A stretch of 64,000 nucleotides of DNA from Rhodobacteraceae bacterium LNNU 3342 (lineage in GTDB: Bacteria; Pseudomonadota; Alphaproteobacteria; Rhodobacterales; Rhodobacteraceae). The stretch lies in the NCBI GenBank assembly GCA_008711135.1, contig VUAW01000002.1:62001-126000 (forward strand). The letters run 5' to 3'. This document shows positions 52,859 to 62,130 of this stretch, in pieces. The position numbers were made by a program, and so were the translations under genes. How positions within the stretch are numbered: the first letter of the stretch is position 1; each line of letters starts with the position of its first letter. A model generated the notes under the pieces. That model was given only the letters and a program-made list of their open reading frames with translations. It had not been told where the DNA came from and did not search any database.

Positions 52859-54193
52859 TTACCAGTTATCCCGGAACCATTTGAACGCGCGCTTGAGCGA
52901 CCGTGCCGGAAGCCGCTCTGCCGGAATGTCGAAATCCCACCATTCGTCCTGGGGATGCGCCGCAAAAAGGCAAAGCCCCACGACACTTGCAAAGGGCGCG
53001 CCGGTCGCCGCCTGCGGCAACCCCTGCACACGCAGCGGCCGGCCAAGCCGCACCTGCTGACCCAGAATCCGCGCCGCCAGCCCGTCGAGCCCGGGGATCT
53101 GGCTGCCACCACCGGTCAGCACGATCTGCTGGCTGGGAAGGTGTTCGAATCCTGCGGCGTCAAGGCGGGCGCGGACCTCCTCGAGGATCTCCTCGACCCG
53201 AGGGCGCATGATTCCGATCAACTCTGCCCGGCTGACGGTGCGGCGATCCTTTTCCCAGTCGCCGCTGTCGGCGCCGATCTCGATCATCTCGCGGTCGTCC
53301 ATGCCGGTGGCCACCACGCCGCCATAGAAGGTCTTGATCCGCTCCGCCGTGGTGCCCGGAACCTGAAGCCCCTTCGCGATGTCGCTGGTCACGTGATCGC
53401 CGCCCAGCCGGACGCTGTCGGCATAGATCATGTGCTTCTTCATGAAGATCGAGAGGCCTGTCGCCCCACCGCCAAGGTCGATGCAGGCGGCGCCCAGTTC
53501 CTGCTCATCCTCGACCAGTGAGGACACGCCCGAAACATAGGCCGAGGACGCAAGCCCCGCGAGTTCCAGGTCGCAACGTTTAATGCAGTGCAGGATGTTC
53601 TGCACGGCGCTCGCCTCGACCGTCAGCAGGTGCATGTCGCAGGCCAGCCGGTTGCCAATCTGCCCGCGCGGGTCACCAAGCCCACTGCGGTTGTCCAGCG
53701 CGAAGTTCACCGGCTGGGCGTGCAGCACCTCGCGGTCCGGTCCGAAGTCCGGCACGTCGCACGCAGCCAGAACGCTTGCCACGTCCTGTTCGCTGACAGG
53801 ACCCCCGGCCAGATCGATCCCCCCGGCAAGGCCATAGGACCGCGGGCGCGCGCCGGCAAAGGTTGCGATGACGTGATCAACCCGCACCTGCGCCATCTTC
53901 TGCGCGGCCTGCACGGCTGTGCGGATCGCGCGCTCGGTCTCCTGCATCGTGTCGATTTCGCCGAAGCGGACGCCGCGGGACCGCGTCGTCGCAGCGCCGA
54001 TCACCCGGAAGGACGATTGCCCCGCCATCGAACCGACGCCATCGCTTTCCCGGATCTGCTCCGGCCCGTCGAAGCGCAGGATCAGGCAGGCGATCTTGGA
54101 GGTACCCACATCCAGCACGGCGATCACCCCCCGCTGCATCGCGGCGCGGCGCATGTTCCGCATGGCCCGTTGCGACTGGTAGAGATCCGTCAT
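52859..54193 (-). CDS. ftsA: Cell division protein FtsA
   Basis: A 444-residue actin-like protein that anchors FtsZ to the membrane. Phosphate and connect motifs are VLDVGTSKIACLI, CIDLGGGATGLSIF and IVLTGGGSQIPGL. The 1C domain region and a C-terminal amphipathic segment, RLPARSLKRAFKWFRDNW, are present. The N-terminus has about 20 extra residues before the core, usual in this group. It starts six bases after ftsQ ends. Confidence 0.96.
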   Translation of the reverse strand: MTDLYQSQRAMRNMRRAAMQRGVIAVLDVGTSKIACLILRFDGPEQIRESDGVGSMAGQSSFRVIGAATTRSRGVRFGEIDTMQETERAIRTAVQAAQKMAQVRVDHVIATFAGARPRSYGLAGGIDLAGGPVSEQDVASVLAACDVPDFGPDREVLHAQPVNFALDNRSGLGDPRGQIGNRLACDMHLLTVEASAVQNILHCIKRCDLELAGLASSAYVSGVSSLVEDEQELGAACIDLGGGATGLSIFMKKHMIYADSVRLGGDHVTSDIAKGLQVPGTTAERIKTFYGGVVATGMDDREMIEIGADSGDWEKDRRTVSRAELIGIMRPRVEEILEEVRARLDAAGFEHLPSQQIVLTGGGSQIPGLDGLAARILGQQVRLGRPLRVQGLPQAATGAPFASVVGLCLFAAHPQDEWWDFDIPAERLPARSLKRAFKWFRDNW

Positions 54194-54199
54194 GCTGTC

Positions 54200-55069
54200 C
54201 TATCCCCCATTGGTCAAACCGCGCACACGGCGGTATTCTGTCATTGCATCCTCGCCCATCCGCAAGGTGGGCCGCGTCGCGCTGCGCAAGTCTACCACCA
54301 GCACGTCCCGCGCCAGCAGGTCCCGTGTCTGGTTCAGCACGATCACCCGTTCCAGCGCCGCTACGGGATCCTCCTCCGGCAGCATGATCCGTTGGTTCCG
54401 GTCAAGCACCAGATCCCAGCGCCGTTCGCCCATGCGCACAAGACCGCGCACCCGGTCGGCGATCGGCGCAGCCGCCGCGAAAAGCAGCAGCGCCTCGGCC
54501 GCATGGGCGTCGGCCCCATCCCCGGCGATCAGCGGCAGGTCGGGGCGGGCGCCGCGCGTGGAAATCACGCCTGTGCGAATTCCGTCGCGGTCAAGCAGCG
54601 CGATCCGTTCTCGGCTACGCCAGAGGATAACGGGCACCCGCTCTGTCACGCGGACGTCGAGCGTCCCGTTCGGCCGCATCCGCAGTTCCGCCCGTGCAAC
54701 AGGGTCCAGCCCCTCGATCGCGCGGCGCATTACCTCTAGGTCAACGGCGAAGGAACTGACCGGAAAGCTCAGGCCCAGAACCTCGCGGATCTGCCGTGCA
54801 ACATCGTCCGATGCGCCTTCCAGCGCCAGTTCCGTCAACATGAACTCCGGCCGGTCCTGGATCGCTTGGCGCAGCGCCTCGTATTGCAGCACCAGCGCCT
54901 CGCGCCGTTCGGCACTGGCAAGATAAAGGGCGACCATGGCCACGAGCATGAACACCGGCACGCCCACCCGCAGCAGCTTTCGGAACAGCGGCGTCAGCCA
55001 CAACCGGTTCCACCGGTAGGCCCAGCGGCTGGGCGCTGGATCGCGGCGCATTCCCCCTAACGGCTGCAC
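54200..55069 (-). CDS. ftsQ: Cell division protein FtsQ
   Basis: A 289-residue single-pass divisome protein. A cytoplasmic tail of about 30 residues precedes one helix (LLRVGVPVFMLVAMVALYLA), then the POTRA domain (PEFMLTELALEGASDDVARQIREVLGL) and the beta domain (RVTERVPVILWRSRERIALLDRDGI). I choose GTG 55069, with GGAGG seven bases upstream; it overlaps the end of ddl by 13 bp. An ATG at 55051 is too close to its GGGGGA. Confidence 0.92.
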   Translation of the reverse strand: MQPLGGMRRDPAPSRWAYRWNRLWLTPLFRKLLRVGVPVFMLVAMVALYLASAERREALVLQYEALRQAIQDRPEFMLTELALEGASDDVARQIREVLGLSFPVSSFAVDLEVMRRAIEGLDPVARAELRMRPNGTLDVRVTERVPVILWRSRERIALLDRDGIRTGVISTRGARPDLPLIAGDGADAHAAEALLLFAAAAPIADRVRGLVRMGERRWDLVLDRNQRIMLPEEDPVAALERVIVLNQTRDLLARDVLVVDLRSATRPTLRMGEDAMTEYRRVRGLTNGG

Positions 55070-55971
55070 GACGCATCCTCCACCATCCAGCGGCACAGGT
55101 CTGGGAAGGTGATCCCGGCGTGGCGCGCCTGTTCAGGGGAAAGCGATGTCGGCGTCATGCCAGGCTGGGTGTTGACCTCAAGCAGGATCAACCCGTCCAG
55201 CCCCCGCGCCTCGTCCCAACGGAAGTCGGTGCGCGAAACGCCGCGGCATCCAAGCGCCCGATGCGCCCGCAGCGCATAATCAAGGCAGGCGGCCTCGATC
55301 TCGGTGGGAATGTCGGCGGGCAGGATATGACGCGAGCCCCCGGGCTTGTACTTGGCGTCATAGTCGTACCAGCCCTCGGTCACGATGTCGGTGACCATCA
55401 GCGCGCGGTCGCCCATGACCGTGGTCGTAAGCTCCCGCCCCGGGGCATAGGATTCGACCATCACCAGTTCGGGCATCTCGGCACTGAGGCGTGGCGGGCC
55501 GTTCGCGGCCTCATGAACAAGATAGACGCCGACCGATGATCCCTCGTTGTTGGGCTTCACCACGTAGGGCGGCGGCAGGACATGTTCGCGGCGCACCCGT
55601 TCAGCCAGGGCGATGACGCTTTCGACCACAGGCAGGCCGGCAGCACGGAACGCTTCCTTGCTGCGAGACTTGTCCATCGCCAGTGCCGAGGCCAGCACGC
55701 CAGAGTGGGTATAGGGAATCCGCAGCCATTCCAGGATGCCTTGAACGCATCCATCCTCGCCCCAGCGGCCATGCAGGGCATTGAAGGCAACATCGGGCGC
55801 GAGATCGGCAAGACGCGCCGCAAGGTCCGGACCCGCGTCCAGTTCCACAACGTCAAAGCCACATTCCCGCAGCGCGGCGGCGCATTCGCGCCCGGATGAC
55901 AGGGAAACCTCGCGTTCTGCAGAGGGACCACCCATCAGTACCGCAACCTTGGGTGGTGTCCTGCCCGACAT
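55057..55971 (-). CDS. ddl: D-alanine--D-alanine ligase
   Basis: A 304-residue ATP-grasp enzyme that makes the D-Ala-D-Ala end of the peptidoglycan stem. Motifs are VLMGGPSAEREVSLSSGR, ALHGRWGEDGCVQGILE, YVVKPNNEGSSVGVY, SRTDFRWD and EVNTQPGMTPTSLSPEQA with the metal-binding Glu and Asn. ATG 55971 has GAGGG just upstream; an in-frame ATG at 55989 has no such site. It follows murB after 51 bp. Confidence 0.96.
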   Translation of the reverse strand: MSGRTPPKVAVLMGGPSAEREVSLSSGRECAAALRECGFDVVELDAGPDLAARLADLAPDVAFNALHGRWGEDGCVQGILEWLRIPYTHSGVLASALAMDKSRSKEAFRAAGLPVVESVIALAERVRREHVLPPPYVVKPNNEGSSVGVYLVHEAANGPPRLSAEMPELVMVESYAPGRELTTTVMGDRALMVTDIVTEGWYDYDAKYKPGGSRHILPADIPTEIEAACLDYALRAHRALGCRGVSRTDFRWDEARGLDGLILLEVNTQPGMTPTSLSPEQARHAGITFPDLCRWMVEDASCSR

Positions 55972-56022
55972 ACCGCCCTCGTGCCCCATGGACCGTTTTC
56001 GGCCCGTTATCTTTATCGCGTC

Positions 56023-56952
56023 TTAATCCTTAACGTGTGGCTGACCCACTCGCATTATCTCCCAGTCTAGCGAAATCCCGGAGTTTTGGAACACCCTTTT
56101 TCGAACTTCCTCGCCCAAGGACTCCAGTTCCGCCGCGGTGGCACCGCCGGTATTTACAAGAAAATTCGGGTGCTTTTCCGACATCTGCGCCCCGCCCAGC
56201 CGGAATCCGCGCAGTCCCGCATCGTCGATCACCCTCCAGGCCTTCAACTCATGGGTGTCCCCCGCCTCTCCGGTAGAGGAATAGCCGGCAGGGTTGCGGA
56301 AGGTCGATCCCGCAGAGCGGTCCTTGACCGGCTGGCTGGCGTCGCGGCGGGCAATCTGGTCCGCCATCTTGCGTTCAATCACATCCGGCGCATCGGTGGG
56401 CGCCTCAAAGGTGGCCGCCACGATCACCGCACCCTCCGGCAGGTCACTCTGCCGGTAGCGCAGGTTCAACGCCTCTGCAGGCAGGTCCTGCACTACCCCG
56501 TCACGCAGCACCACGCGCACCGACACAAGCCGGTCTGCCACATAGCTGCCATAGCAGCCGGCATTCATCCGCACTGCCCCGCCGATCGAACCCGGAATCG
56601 TCCGCAGGAAGGAAAGATCCACGCCCGCCTCGGCCGCCCGGCGCGCGACATGGGCATCCAGCGCGGCCGCCCCGGCGGTGACGCGGGTGCCGCTAATCTC
56701 GATGCTGTTGAAGCCCCGGCCAAGCCGGATCACCACTGCACGGATGCCCCCGTCGCGCACGATCAGGTTCGACCCAACCCCCATCGGAAAAACTGGAACA
56801 TCCGTCGGAAGCTCACGTAGGAAATCAACAAGATCCGCCTCGTCCGCCGGCTGAAACAACCAGTCTGCCGGCCCGCCGACCCGCAGCCACGTCAGATCGG
56901 CCAAGGGGCGCCCCTGCGTGAGGGCGCCGCGCACCTTCGGCAGCACGGTCAC
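56023..56952 (-). CDS. murB: UDP-N-acetylenolpyruvoylglucosamine reductase
   Basis: A 309-residue FAD enzyme that reduces enolpyruvyl-UDP-GlcNAc to UDP-MurNAc. Motifs are [51 protein letters not shown] and the late SAGSTFRNP with catalytic Ser, plus [18 protein letters not shown] 56952 overlaps the stop of the DUF2484 gene as GTGA and gives the expected MTVLPKVRG start. ATG 56973 is an alternative. Upstream in-frame sequence belongs to other genes. Confidence 0.95.
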   Translation of the reverse strand: MTVLPKVRGALTQGRPLADLTWLRVGGPADWLFQPADEADLVDFLRELPTDVPVFPMGVGSNLIVRDGGIRAVVIRLGRGFNSIEISGTRVTAGAAALDAHVARRAAEAGVDLSFLRTIPGSIGGAVRMNAGCYGSYVADRLVSVRVVLRDGVVQDLPAEALNLRYRQSDLPEGAVIVAATFEAPTDAPDVIERKMADQIARRDASQPVKDRSAGSTFRNPAGYSSTGEAGDTHELKAWRVIDDAGLRGFRLGGAQMSEKHPNFLVNTGGATAAELESLGEEVRKRVFQNSGISLDWEIMRVGQPHVKD

Positions 56953-57197
56953 TGGGCTTGGCCCCGCAACCATCGATGGACCCGGCGCGATACCGGCAGA
57001 TGCGGCAGGCACAACAACGTTGCGCCCAACGCCAGAAGGATCGTGCCCATGACAGGTCCGTGTTCCCAAGTGGCAAGGCCGAGGATCGGGATGCCTACGA
57101 CCACAAGTGCCCAGACCGCAGCGCCTTGCGCCGCGCGCGAAAAGGCTGCGACGCCTGCCGCGGCGAGCAGCCAGAGAAGGGTCAGCAACAAGCTCAA
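56949..57197 (-). CDS. DUF2484 small membrane protein inside the division cluster
   Basis: An 82-residue protein with three membrane helices: about 3-19 ([17 protein letters not shown]), 26-44 ([17 protein letters not shown]) and 48-66. A basic C-terminus ([10 protein letters not shown]) follows. It starts with TTG, overlaps the murC stop as TTGA, has GGGAGG seven bases upstream, and overlaps murB at its own stop, so it is coupled on both sides. I recognise it as DUF2484, a family I know only from Rhodobacteraceae between murC and murB. No function is known. Confidence 0.8.
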   Translation of the reverse strand: MSLLLTLLWLLAAAGVAAFSRAAQGAAVWALVVVGIPILGLATWEHGPVMGTILLALGATLLCLPHLPVSRRVHRWLRGQAQ

Positions 57198-58606
57198 GCG
57201 ACAGCCTCCCTTGGTTCAAGACGCCCGGGCAGCGCGTTCGCCCAAGCCGAGATGGTCCCTGCGCCCAGGCAGACAACGATGTCCCCTGGACGCGCCTGTT
57301 CGCGCACCAGCCGTTCAAGATCATCCTCGGACACGATGGCACGCGCGTGACGATGCCCATGCTGGATCAGGCCCGTCACAAGATCGTCGCGGCTTGCCCC
57401 TGCAATGGGATCTTCACCCGCCGCATAAACCTCGGCAATGGCGACCACATCTGCCTCATTGAAGCAGGTGCAGAAATCCTCGAACAGGCTCGCAAGGCGC
57501 GAATAGCGGTGCGGCTGGTGAACAGCGATGATCCGCCCCCTGGTGGTCTGACGCGCCGCCCGCAGGACGGCCCCGATTTCCACTGGATGGTGGCCATAGT
57601 CGTCGATGATCGTCACGCCGTTGACCTCGCCCACCTTGGTAAAGCGCCGGTTCACCCCGGCAAAGGCCGCAAGCGCCTCGCGGATCTCGCCCTTCTTCAT
57701 GCCGAGGTGACGGGCTGCCGCAATGGCCGACAACGCGTTCGACACGTTGTGTTCCCCCGGCATCGGCAGGACGCAGCCTTCGATCAACTGGTCTTCCTGC
57801 TGCAGCGCCACGTCAAAATGTGCCGCACCGTTTTCGAACCGCAGGTTCAGCGCCCGCACATCCGCCTGCGCGTTGAAGCCGAAGGTGATGACCCGCCGGT
57901 CGGTAACCTTGCCGACAAGGGCCTGAACCTCAGGATGGTCGGTGCAGCAGATCGCCACGCCGTAGAACGGGATGTTCGAGACGAAATCCAGGAACCCCTT
58001 GCGCAGCGCGTCAAAGCTGCCCCAGTGCTCCATGTGTTCCGGATCGATGTTGGTGACGATGGCGATCGTGGCCGGCAGACGGTTGAAGCTGCCGTCGCTT
58101 TCATCCGCCTCGACCACCATCCACTCGCCCGCGCCTGCCCGGGCGTTAGAACCATAGGCATGGATGATGCCGCCGTTGATCACGGTCGGGTCGAACCCAC
58201 CCTTGTCGAGCAGTGTCGCTACCATTGTCGTCGTGGTCGTCTTGCCATGGGTGCCGGCGATGGCGATGTTCGACCGCAGGCGCATCAGCTCGGCCAGCAT
58301 CTCTGCCCGGCGGACAACCGGCAAGCCCCGGCGGCGCGCCTCCTCCAGCTCCGGGTTACCCTTCTTGATGGCCGAGGAGATGACGACCACCTCTGCATCC
58401 GTCAGGTTCTCAGCGCTCTGGCCCACGAAGATGCGGGCGCCAAGGCCCTGCAGGCGGTCGGTGATCTTGCTGGCCTTCTGGTCGGAACCCTGAACGCGGT
58501 AGCCAAGGGTCATCAGCACCTCGGCGATGCCGGACATGCCGATCCCGCCGATGCCCACGAAATGGATGGCGCCGAGTTCGCCGGGAAGTTTGGTTGCCGC
58601 GTTCAT
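57194..58606 (-). CDS. murC: UDP-N-acetylmuramate--L-alanine ligase
   Basis: A 470-residue Mur ligase adding L-Ala to UDP-MurNAc. The N-terminal UDP-binding loop is [16 protein letters not shown], the ATP loop is GTHGKTTTT, the metal and substrate block is [11 protein letters not shown]...[10 protein letters not shown], and the C-terminal domain has [10 protein letters not shown] and HQPHRYSR. Its start overlaps the murG stop as ATGA. Confidence 0.97.
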   Translation of the reverse strand: MNAATKLPGELGAIHFVGIGGIGMSGIAEVLMTLGYRVQGSDQKASKITDRLQGLGARIFVGQSAENLTDAEVVVISSAIKKGNPELEEARRRGLPVVRRAEMLAELMRLRSNIAIAGTHGKTTTTTMVATLLDKGGFDPTVINGGIIHAYGSNARAGAGEWMVVEADESDGSFNRLPATIAIVTNIDPEHMEHWGSFDALRKGFLDFVSNIPFYGVAICCTDHPEVQALVGKVTDRRVITFGFNAQADVRALNLRFENGAAHFDVALQQEDQLIEGCVLPMPGEHNVSNALSAIAAARHLGMKKGEIREALAAFAGVNRRFTKVGEVNGVTIIDDYGHHPVEIGAVLRAARQTTRGRIIAVHQPHRYSRLASLFEDFCTCFNEADVVAIAEVYAAGEDPIAGASRDDLVTGLIQHGHRHARAIVSEDDLERLVREQARPGDIVVCLGAGTISAWANALPGRLEPREAVA

Positions 58607-59709
58607 GTCCGTTGTCTTTCCGTTTGTGCCAGCGCCTCGACCATGGCGACAAGGCGATCTGTCGCATCCGCCCGCCCAAAGGCACGCGCGTTGCGCGCCA
58701 TCTGCAGGGCCCCTTCTGGATTTCCCAGCACCGCTGCAATCTGCTCCGCAAGGCTCGCGGGCTCAAGAGCGGCCTCGGGTATCAGGATGGCGGCGCCGGC
58801 GTCAACCAATCCACGGGCATTCGCTGTCTGGTGATCGCCCGTCGCCGCTGCAAAGGGCACCAGGATCGCCGGCCGCCCGATGACCGAAATGTCCGCGACC
58901 GAGGACGCCCCGGAACGTGAGATGACAAGCTGCGCCTCGGCGAGGCGGCGCGGGATGTCATTGAAAAAGCTGTCAACCTCTGCCGTCATTCCCGCTTCGG
59001 CATAAGCTGCGCGGACGCGGTCCAGGTCTTCTGGCCGGGCCTGCTGGGCCACGCGCAGCCGTGTCCGGATATCCTCGGGCAGTGCCGCAACCGCCTGCGG
59101 CACGATGTCCGAAAGCACCCGCGCCCCTTGGCTTCCGCCAAAGACAAGCAGGCTCATGGGATGATCGCCAGGCGGAATATAAGCGGCTCCGGCACGTTCA
59201 AGCACCGCCGCCCGTACCGGATTACCCGTGTATGCGCCGGTGATTCCCTCGGGCAGGTCAGTGGGCCAGGTGCCGCAGGCGATCGCATGCACACGCCCCA
59301 CAAGCCGCCGGTTCACGCGCCCCAGCACCCCGTTCTGTTCGTGGATCATCCGGGGCAGACCAAGCGCGATCGCCGCAGAAAGTGCCGGAATTGTCGGATA
59401 GCCGCCGAAGCCCACCACGACCGAAGGCCGGTCGCGCAGGAACTGGGCGACCGCGCTCAGAACGCCGCCGCCGATGCGCAGCGGAACCACGGCCTTGGCC
59501 AGTGCCCCGCCGCGGGCGAAGGTCGCGCTCGACACCTGTTCAACCTTCACAACATGCGGGAAGCCCCCGGCATAACGCGCGCCGCGAGAGTCTGTGGAGA
59601 GTTTCACGCGCCAGCCGCGCCGCACCATGGCCTCTGCCAAAGCCTGCGCTGGGAACATATGGCCGCCGGTCCCTCCGGCCGCGATCAGTAGCAGTGGCTG
59701 CCGGGCCAT
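58603..59709 (-). CDS. murG: UDP-GlcNAc--lipid I N-acetylglucosaminyltransferase
   Basis: A 368-residue GT-B enzyme that makes lipid II on the inner face of the membrane. The N-terminal [21 protein letters not shown] is its first glycine loop, [26 protein letters not shown] follows, and the C-terminal domain has [16 protein letters not shown] and [23 protein letters not shown]. The ATG shares a base with the ftsW stop (TGATG). Confidence 0.97.
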   Translation of the reverse strand: MARQPLLLIAAGGTGGHMFPAQALAEAMVRRGWRVKLSTDSRGARYAGGFPHVVKVEQVSSATFARGGALAKAVVPLRIGGGVLSAVAQFLRDRPSVVVGFGGYPTIPALSAAIALGLPRMIHEQNGVLGRVNRRLVGRVHAIACGTWPTDLPEGITGAYTGNPVRAAVLERAGAAYIPPGDHPMSLLVFGGSQGARVLSDIVPQAVAALPEDIRTRLRVAQQARPEDLDRVRAAYAEAGMTAEVDSFFNDIPRRLAEAQLVISRSGASSVADISVIGRPAILVPFAAATGDHQTANARGLVDAGAAILIPEAALEPASLAEQIAAVLGNPEGALQMARNARAFGRADATDRLVAMVEALAQTERQRT

Positions 59710-60875
59710 CAGCGCCCCCGACGGATCAGGATGTCGCCAATTTCGCCCTGCGGACGGGTTCGGGTAAAGGCCAGCAGCATCCCCACCGCGATCCCGGCCG
59801 CGATCAGGGACGAGCCGCCGTAGGACACGAAGGGCAGCGTCATCCCCTTGGCCGGAAGCAGCCGCACCGCAACGCCCATGTTGATCATCGCCTGCACCGC
59901 GAACATGCAGGCAAGGCCGGTGCCGGCAAGCCGGATGAAGGGATTGCGCTCGCGCATCAGCCGCAGCAGCGACCGAACCGTGATGCAGGCATAAAGCAGG
60001 ATGATCGCCAGCACGAGGATCAGCCCATACTCCTCGGCCGCAACGGCGATGATGAAGTCAGTATGGGCATCAGGCAGCGACCATTTCACCTGCCCCTCGC
60101 CCACGCCCACGCCGAAGAAGCCGCCTTCTTGGATCGCGTTAGTGGCATAGCCAAGCTGGGTGCGCGGATCGACCTCTGGCGACAGGAAGCCGTCGATCCG
60201 GCGGGCGAAGTGCTCGGAATTGCCATAGGCGAACAGCCCGAACAGCCCTACGATCCCGACGATCCCCGCCAGCAGCAGCATCGGCGCCCCCGCGACGAAA
60301 TACATCACGCCCCAGCCGAACAGCACTAGCGCCGCCTGACCGAAGTCGGGCTGCAGCGCAAGAAAGCCCACGATCACCACCGTCACCGCCAGAGAGATCC
60401 GTTTGCCCGGCGGTCCGTTCAGATCAAAGCTCGCCGCCATCAGCCAGGCGCACAGCACGACAAAGAACGGCTTGAGAAACTCGGACGGTTGGAACGAGGC
60501 GAAGCCCAGCGAATACCACCGCACGGCGCCCTTGCCGAAGTCCGTCCCCAGAATGGGCAGCAGCGCGAGTGACACAAAGGACAGGATGAACCCGACCACC
60601 CCGATCCGCCGCAGTTGTGCCGGGGACATCATCGAGGTGAACAGCATCGCCAGCACGGCCATTCCACCAAAGAATGCCTGCCGCTGGACATAGTAGAAAT
60701 GCGGAAGTCCGTTACGCGTGGCCAATGGCGGCGAGGCAGCCAGCCCCAGCAGCAGCCCCATCCCCAGAAGAAGAAGGATGCAGCACAATGTCCACTTGTC
60801 CACCGTCCGCCACCAGCGAGGAATGACCGGTTCGCCAGCCCGTACGGGCATGGCGCCATAGACCATTTCTGTCAT
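59709..60875 (-). CDS. ftsW: Septal peptidoglycan polymerase FtsW
   Basis: A 388-residue SEDS-family glycosyltransferase with ten helices. Key segments are [30 protein letters not shown], the periplasmic loop with [37 protein letters not shown], and the final [19 protein letters not shown]. It polymerises lipid II at the septum. ATG 60875 ([12 protein letters not shown]) has AGGA upstream. It is the first canonical division gene here; the 129 bp before it may carry a promoter. Confidence 0.95.
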   Translation of the reverse strand: MTEMVYGAMPVRAGEPVIPRWWRTVDKWTLCCILLLLGMGLLLGLAASPPLATRNGLPHFYYVQRQAFFGGMAVLAMLFTSMMSPAQLRRIGVVGFILSFVSLALLPILGTDFGKGAVRWYSLGFASFQPSEFLKPFFVVLCAWLMAASFDLNGPPGKRISLAVTVVIVGFLALQPDFGQAALVLFGWGVMYFVAGAPMLLLAGIVGIVGLFGLFAYGNSEHFARRIDGFLSPEVDPRTQLGYATNAIQEGGFFGVGVGEGQVKWSLPDAHTDFIIAVAAEEYGLILVLAIILLYACITVRSLLRLMRERNPFIRLAGTGLACMFAVQAMINMGVAVRLLPAKGMTLPFVSYGGSSLIAAGIAVGMLLAFTRTRPQGEIGDILIRRGR

Positions 60876-61004
60876 GGATCCTGCCTTTTCTGCCTCTGCT
60901 TCGCCCGTTTGCCGGGTCTGGAACCGATTGTAACCAGAAACAGCCTGCGGCGCCAGATGCCAAGACAAGTTCCTGAGGGAATGTTGCAGTAGGGATGATG
61001 GCGA

Positions 61005-62039
61005 CTAGTCAGCCTGCCCGAACATCATTTCCGCCATGGCGGGAAAGCCGTCCTCCGGCAGGTCGGGAAGTGCCAGCGCCGTCTCCTCGGCCTGGACTGT
61101 TCGTGGAACAAGGGCGGTGAGCGCCTCTTCGGGGGCATCGTCTCCCTCCGCCAGACGAAGCGCCCGGTGGCCGCGCTGCGCCCCCAGTTGGCCCATCGCC
61201 AAGGTGCGGCCGCCACTACCTTGTAGAATCACCTGGTCAAGCGCCGCCATCGGTAGCGGCACCACGGTGCCGGGCGCGAAATCGATGACGGCTGACAGCG
61301 GCAGGGTCACCCGGTGCAGGACGGCCTCGACCTCTGCCCGGGCCTCCATGACGGCGCCGGTCAGCGCTTCTGACCAGGCTTCGGCATCCTGCCGGGTCAG
61401 GGCGGCGGCCTCCGCCCGGTCGCGCGGGGGCGTGCGCATGGAACCGCGGCCCTTGGCCGGAAGCGCAAGCAGGATGGTGCCGTGCCGTAGCCCCTCGCCC
61501 AGATCCACCTCTGCCCGGAACATCCGGACGGGCGCGTCCTCAAGGATCAGGGCCAGCGGCCGCGGCTCTGGCAGGAAAGAGGCATAGCGGAACCTGCCGC
61601 TCCAAATTTCATCCGGGGTGCCGGCAAGCCCCTGTTCCAGCGTCTGCAGGACAAGGTCGACAAAGGTCACCGTCATCACCGCATCCGTCCGGGTCGGACG
61701 CCGTGGAATGGATTCGGATGCGGTGATGCGGCCAGTCGTCTGCATCTCGATAAAGCCGCTCAGCAAGGACGGCGAGATCACCATCACGCCCAGCGCATCC
61801 CGCGGCCCTTCCAGCACGCTGACCAGCGAAAGCTCTTCGGGCAGTTCAAGCAGTTCCGCAAGCGACAGCAGATCCGACTCCACCTTGCCCACCGTCAGGT
61901 CCAGCAGCATCACCTTGCGTGCCGCCTTGCCCAGCGCCAGCGCAAAACTGCGCGCGGGCGAGGCCGGCACAGGTTCCGGCCGCTGGCGTGCCGCCGCCGT
62001 CTTGCGTCCAAGTATCGCTTGCGCCCCGTGATCCAGCAT
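61005..62039 (-). CDS. FliM/FliN C-terminal (SpoA) domain protein
   Basis: A 344-residue protein. The last 110 or so residues resemble the SpoA (FliM/FliN C-terminal) fold: RVTLPLSAVIDFAPGTVVPLPMAALDQVILQGSGGRTLAMGQLGAQRGHRALRL. The middle (LLDLTVGKVES through DGF) resembles FliM's CheC-like part, but the N-terminal CheY-binding motif of true FliM is not visible. ATG 62039 (MLDHGAQAIL) is a likely start, though its ribosome-binding site is weak. No other flagellar gene is in the window. It lies between a sensor kinase and ftsW on the same strand. It could be a flagellar switch variant or a repurposed SpoA protein. Confidence 0.65.
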   Translation of the reverse strand: MLDHGAQAILGRKTAAARQRPEPVPASPARSFALALGKAARKVMLLDLTVGKVESDLLSLAELLELPEELSLVSVLEGPRDALGVMVISPSLLSGFIEMQTTGRITASESIPRRPTRTDAVMTVTFVDLVLQTLEQGLAGTPDEIWSGRFRYASFLPEPRPLALILEDAPVRMFRAEVDLGEGLRHGTILLALPAKGRGSMRTPPRDRAEAAALTRQDAEAWSEALTGAVMEARAEVEAVLHRVTLPLSAVIDFAPGTVVPLPMAALDQVILQGSGGRTLAMGQLGAQRGHRALRLAEGDDAPEEALTALVPRTVQAEETALALPDLPEDGFPAMAEMMFGQAD

Positions 62040-62130
62040 GTCGCACCCGTCTTGCAGAACCGCGGCATCCCGCCGCTGCCCGCACCTTCGTTCAGCAGCG
62101 TTACCAAATGGTTGACGGCTGGGATTATCC

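Noticed and set aside
57107-58834. Plus-strand frame of 575 codons opposite murC
   Set aside because: Antisense shadow of murC with no recognisable domain or ribosome-binding site.
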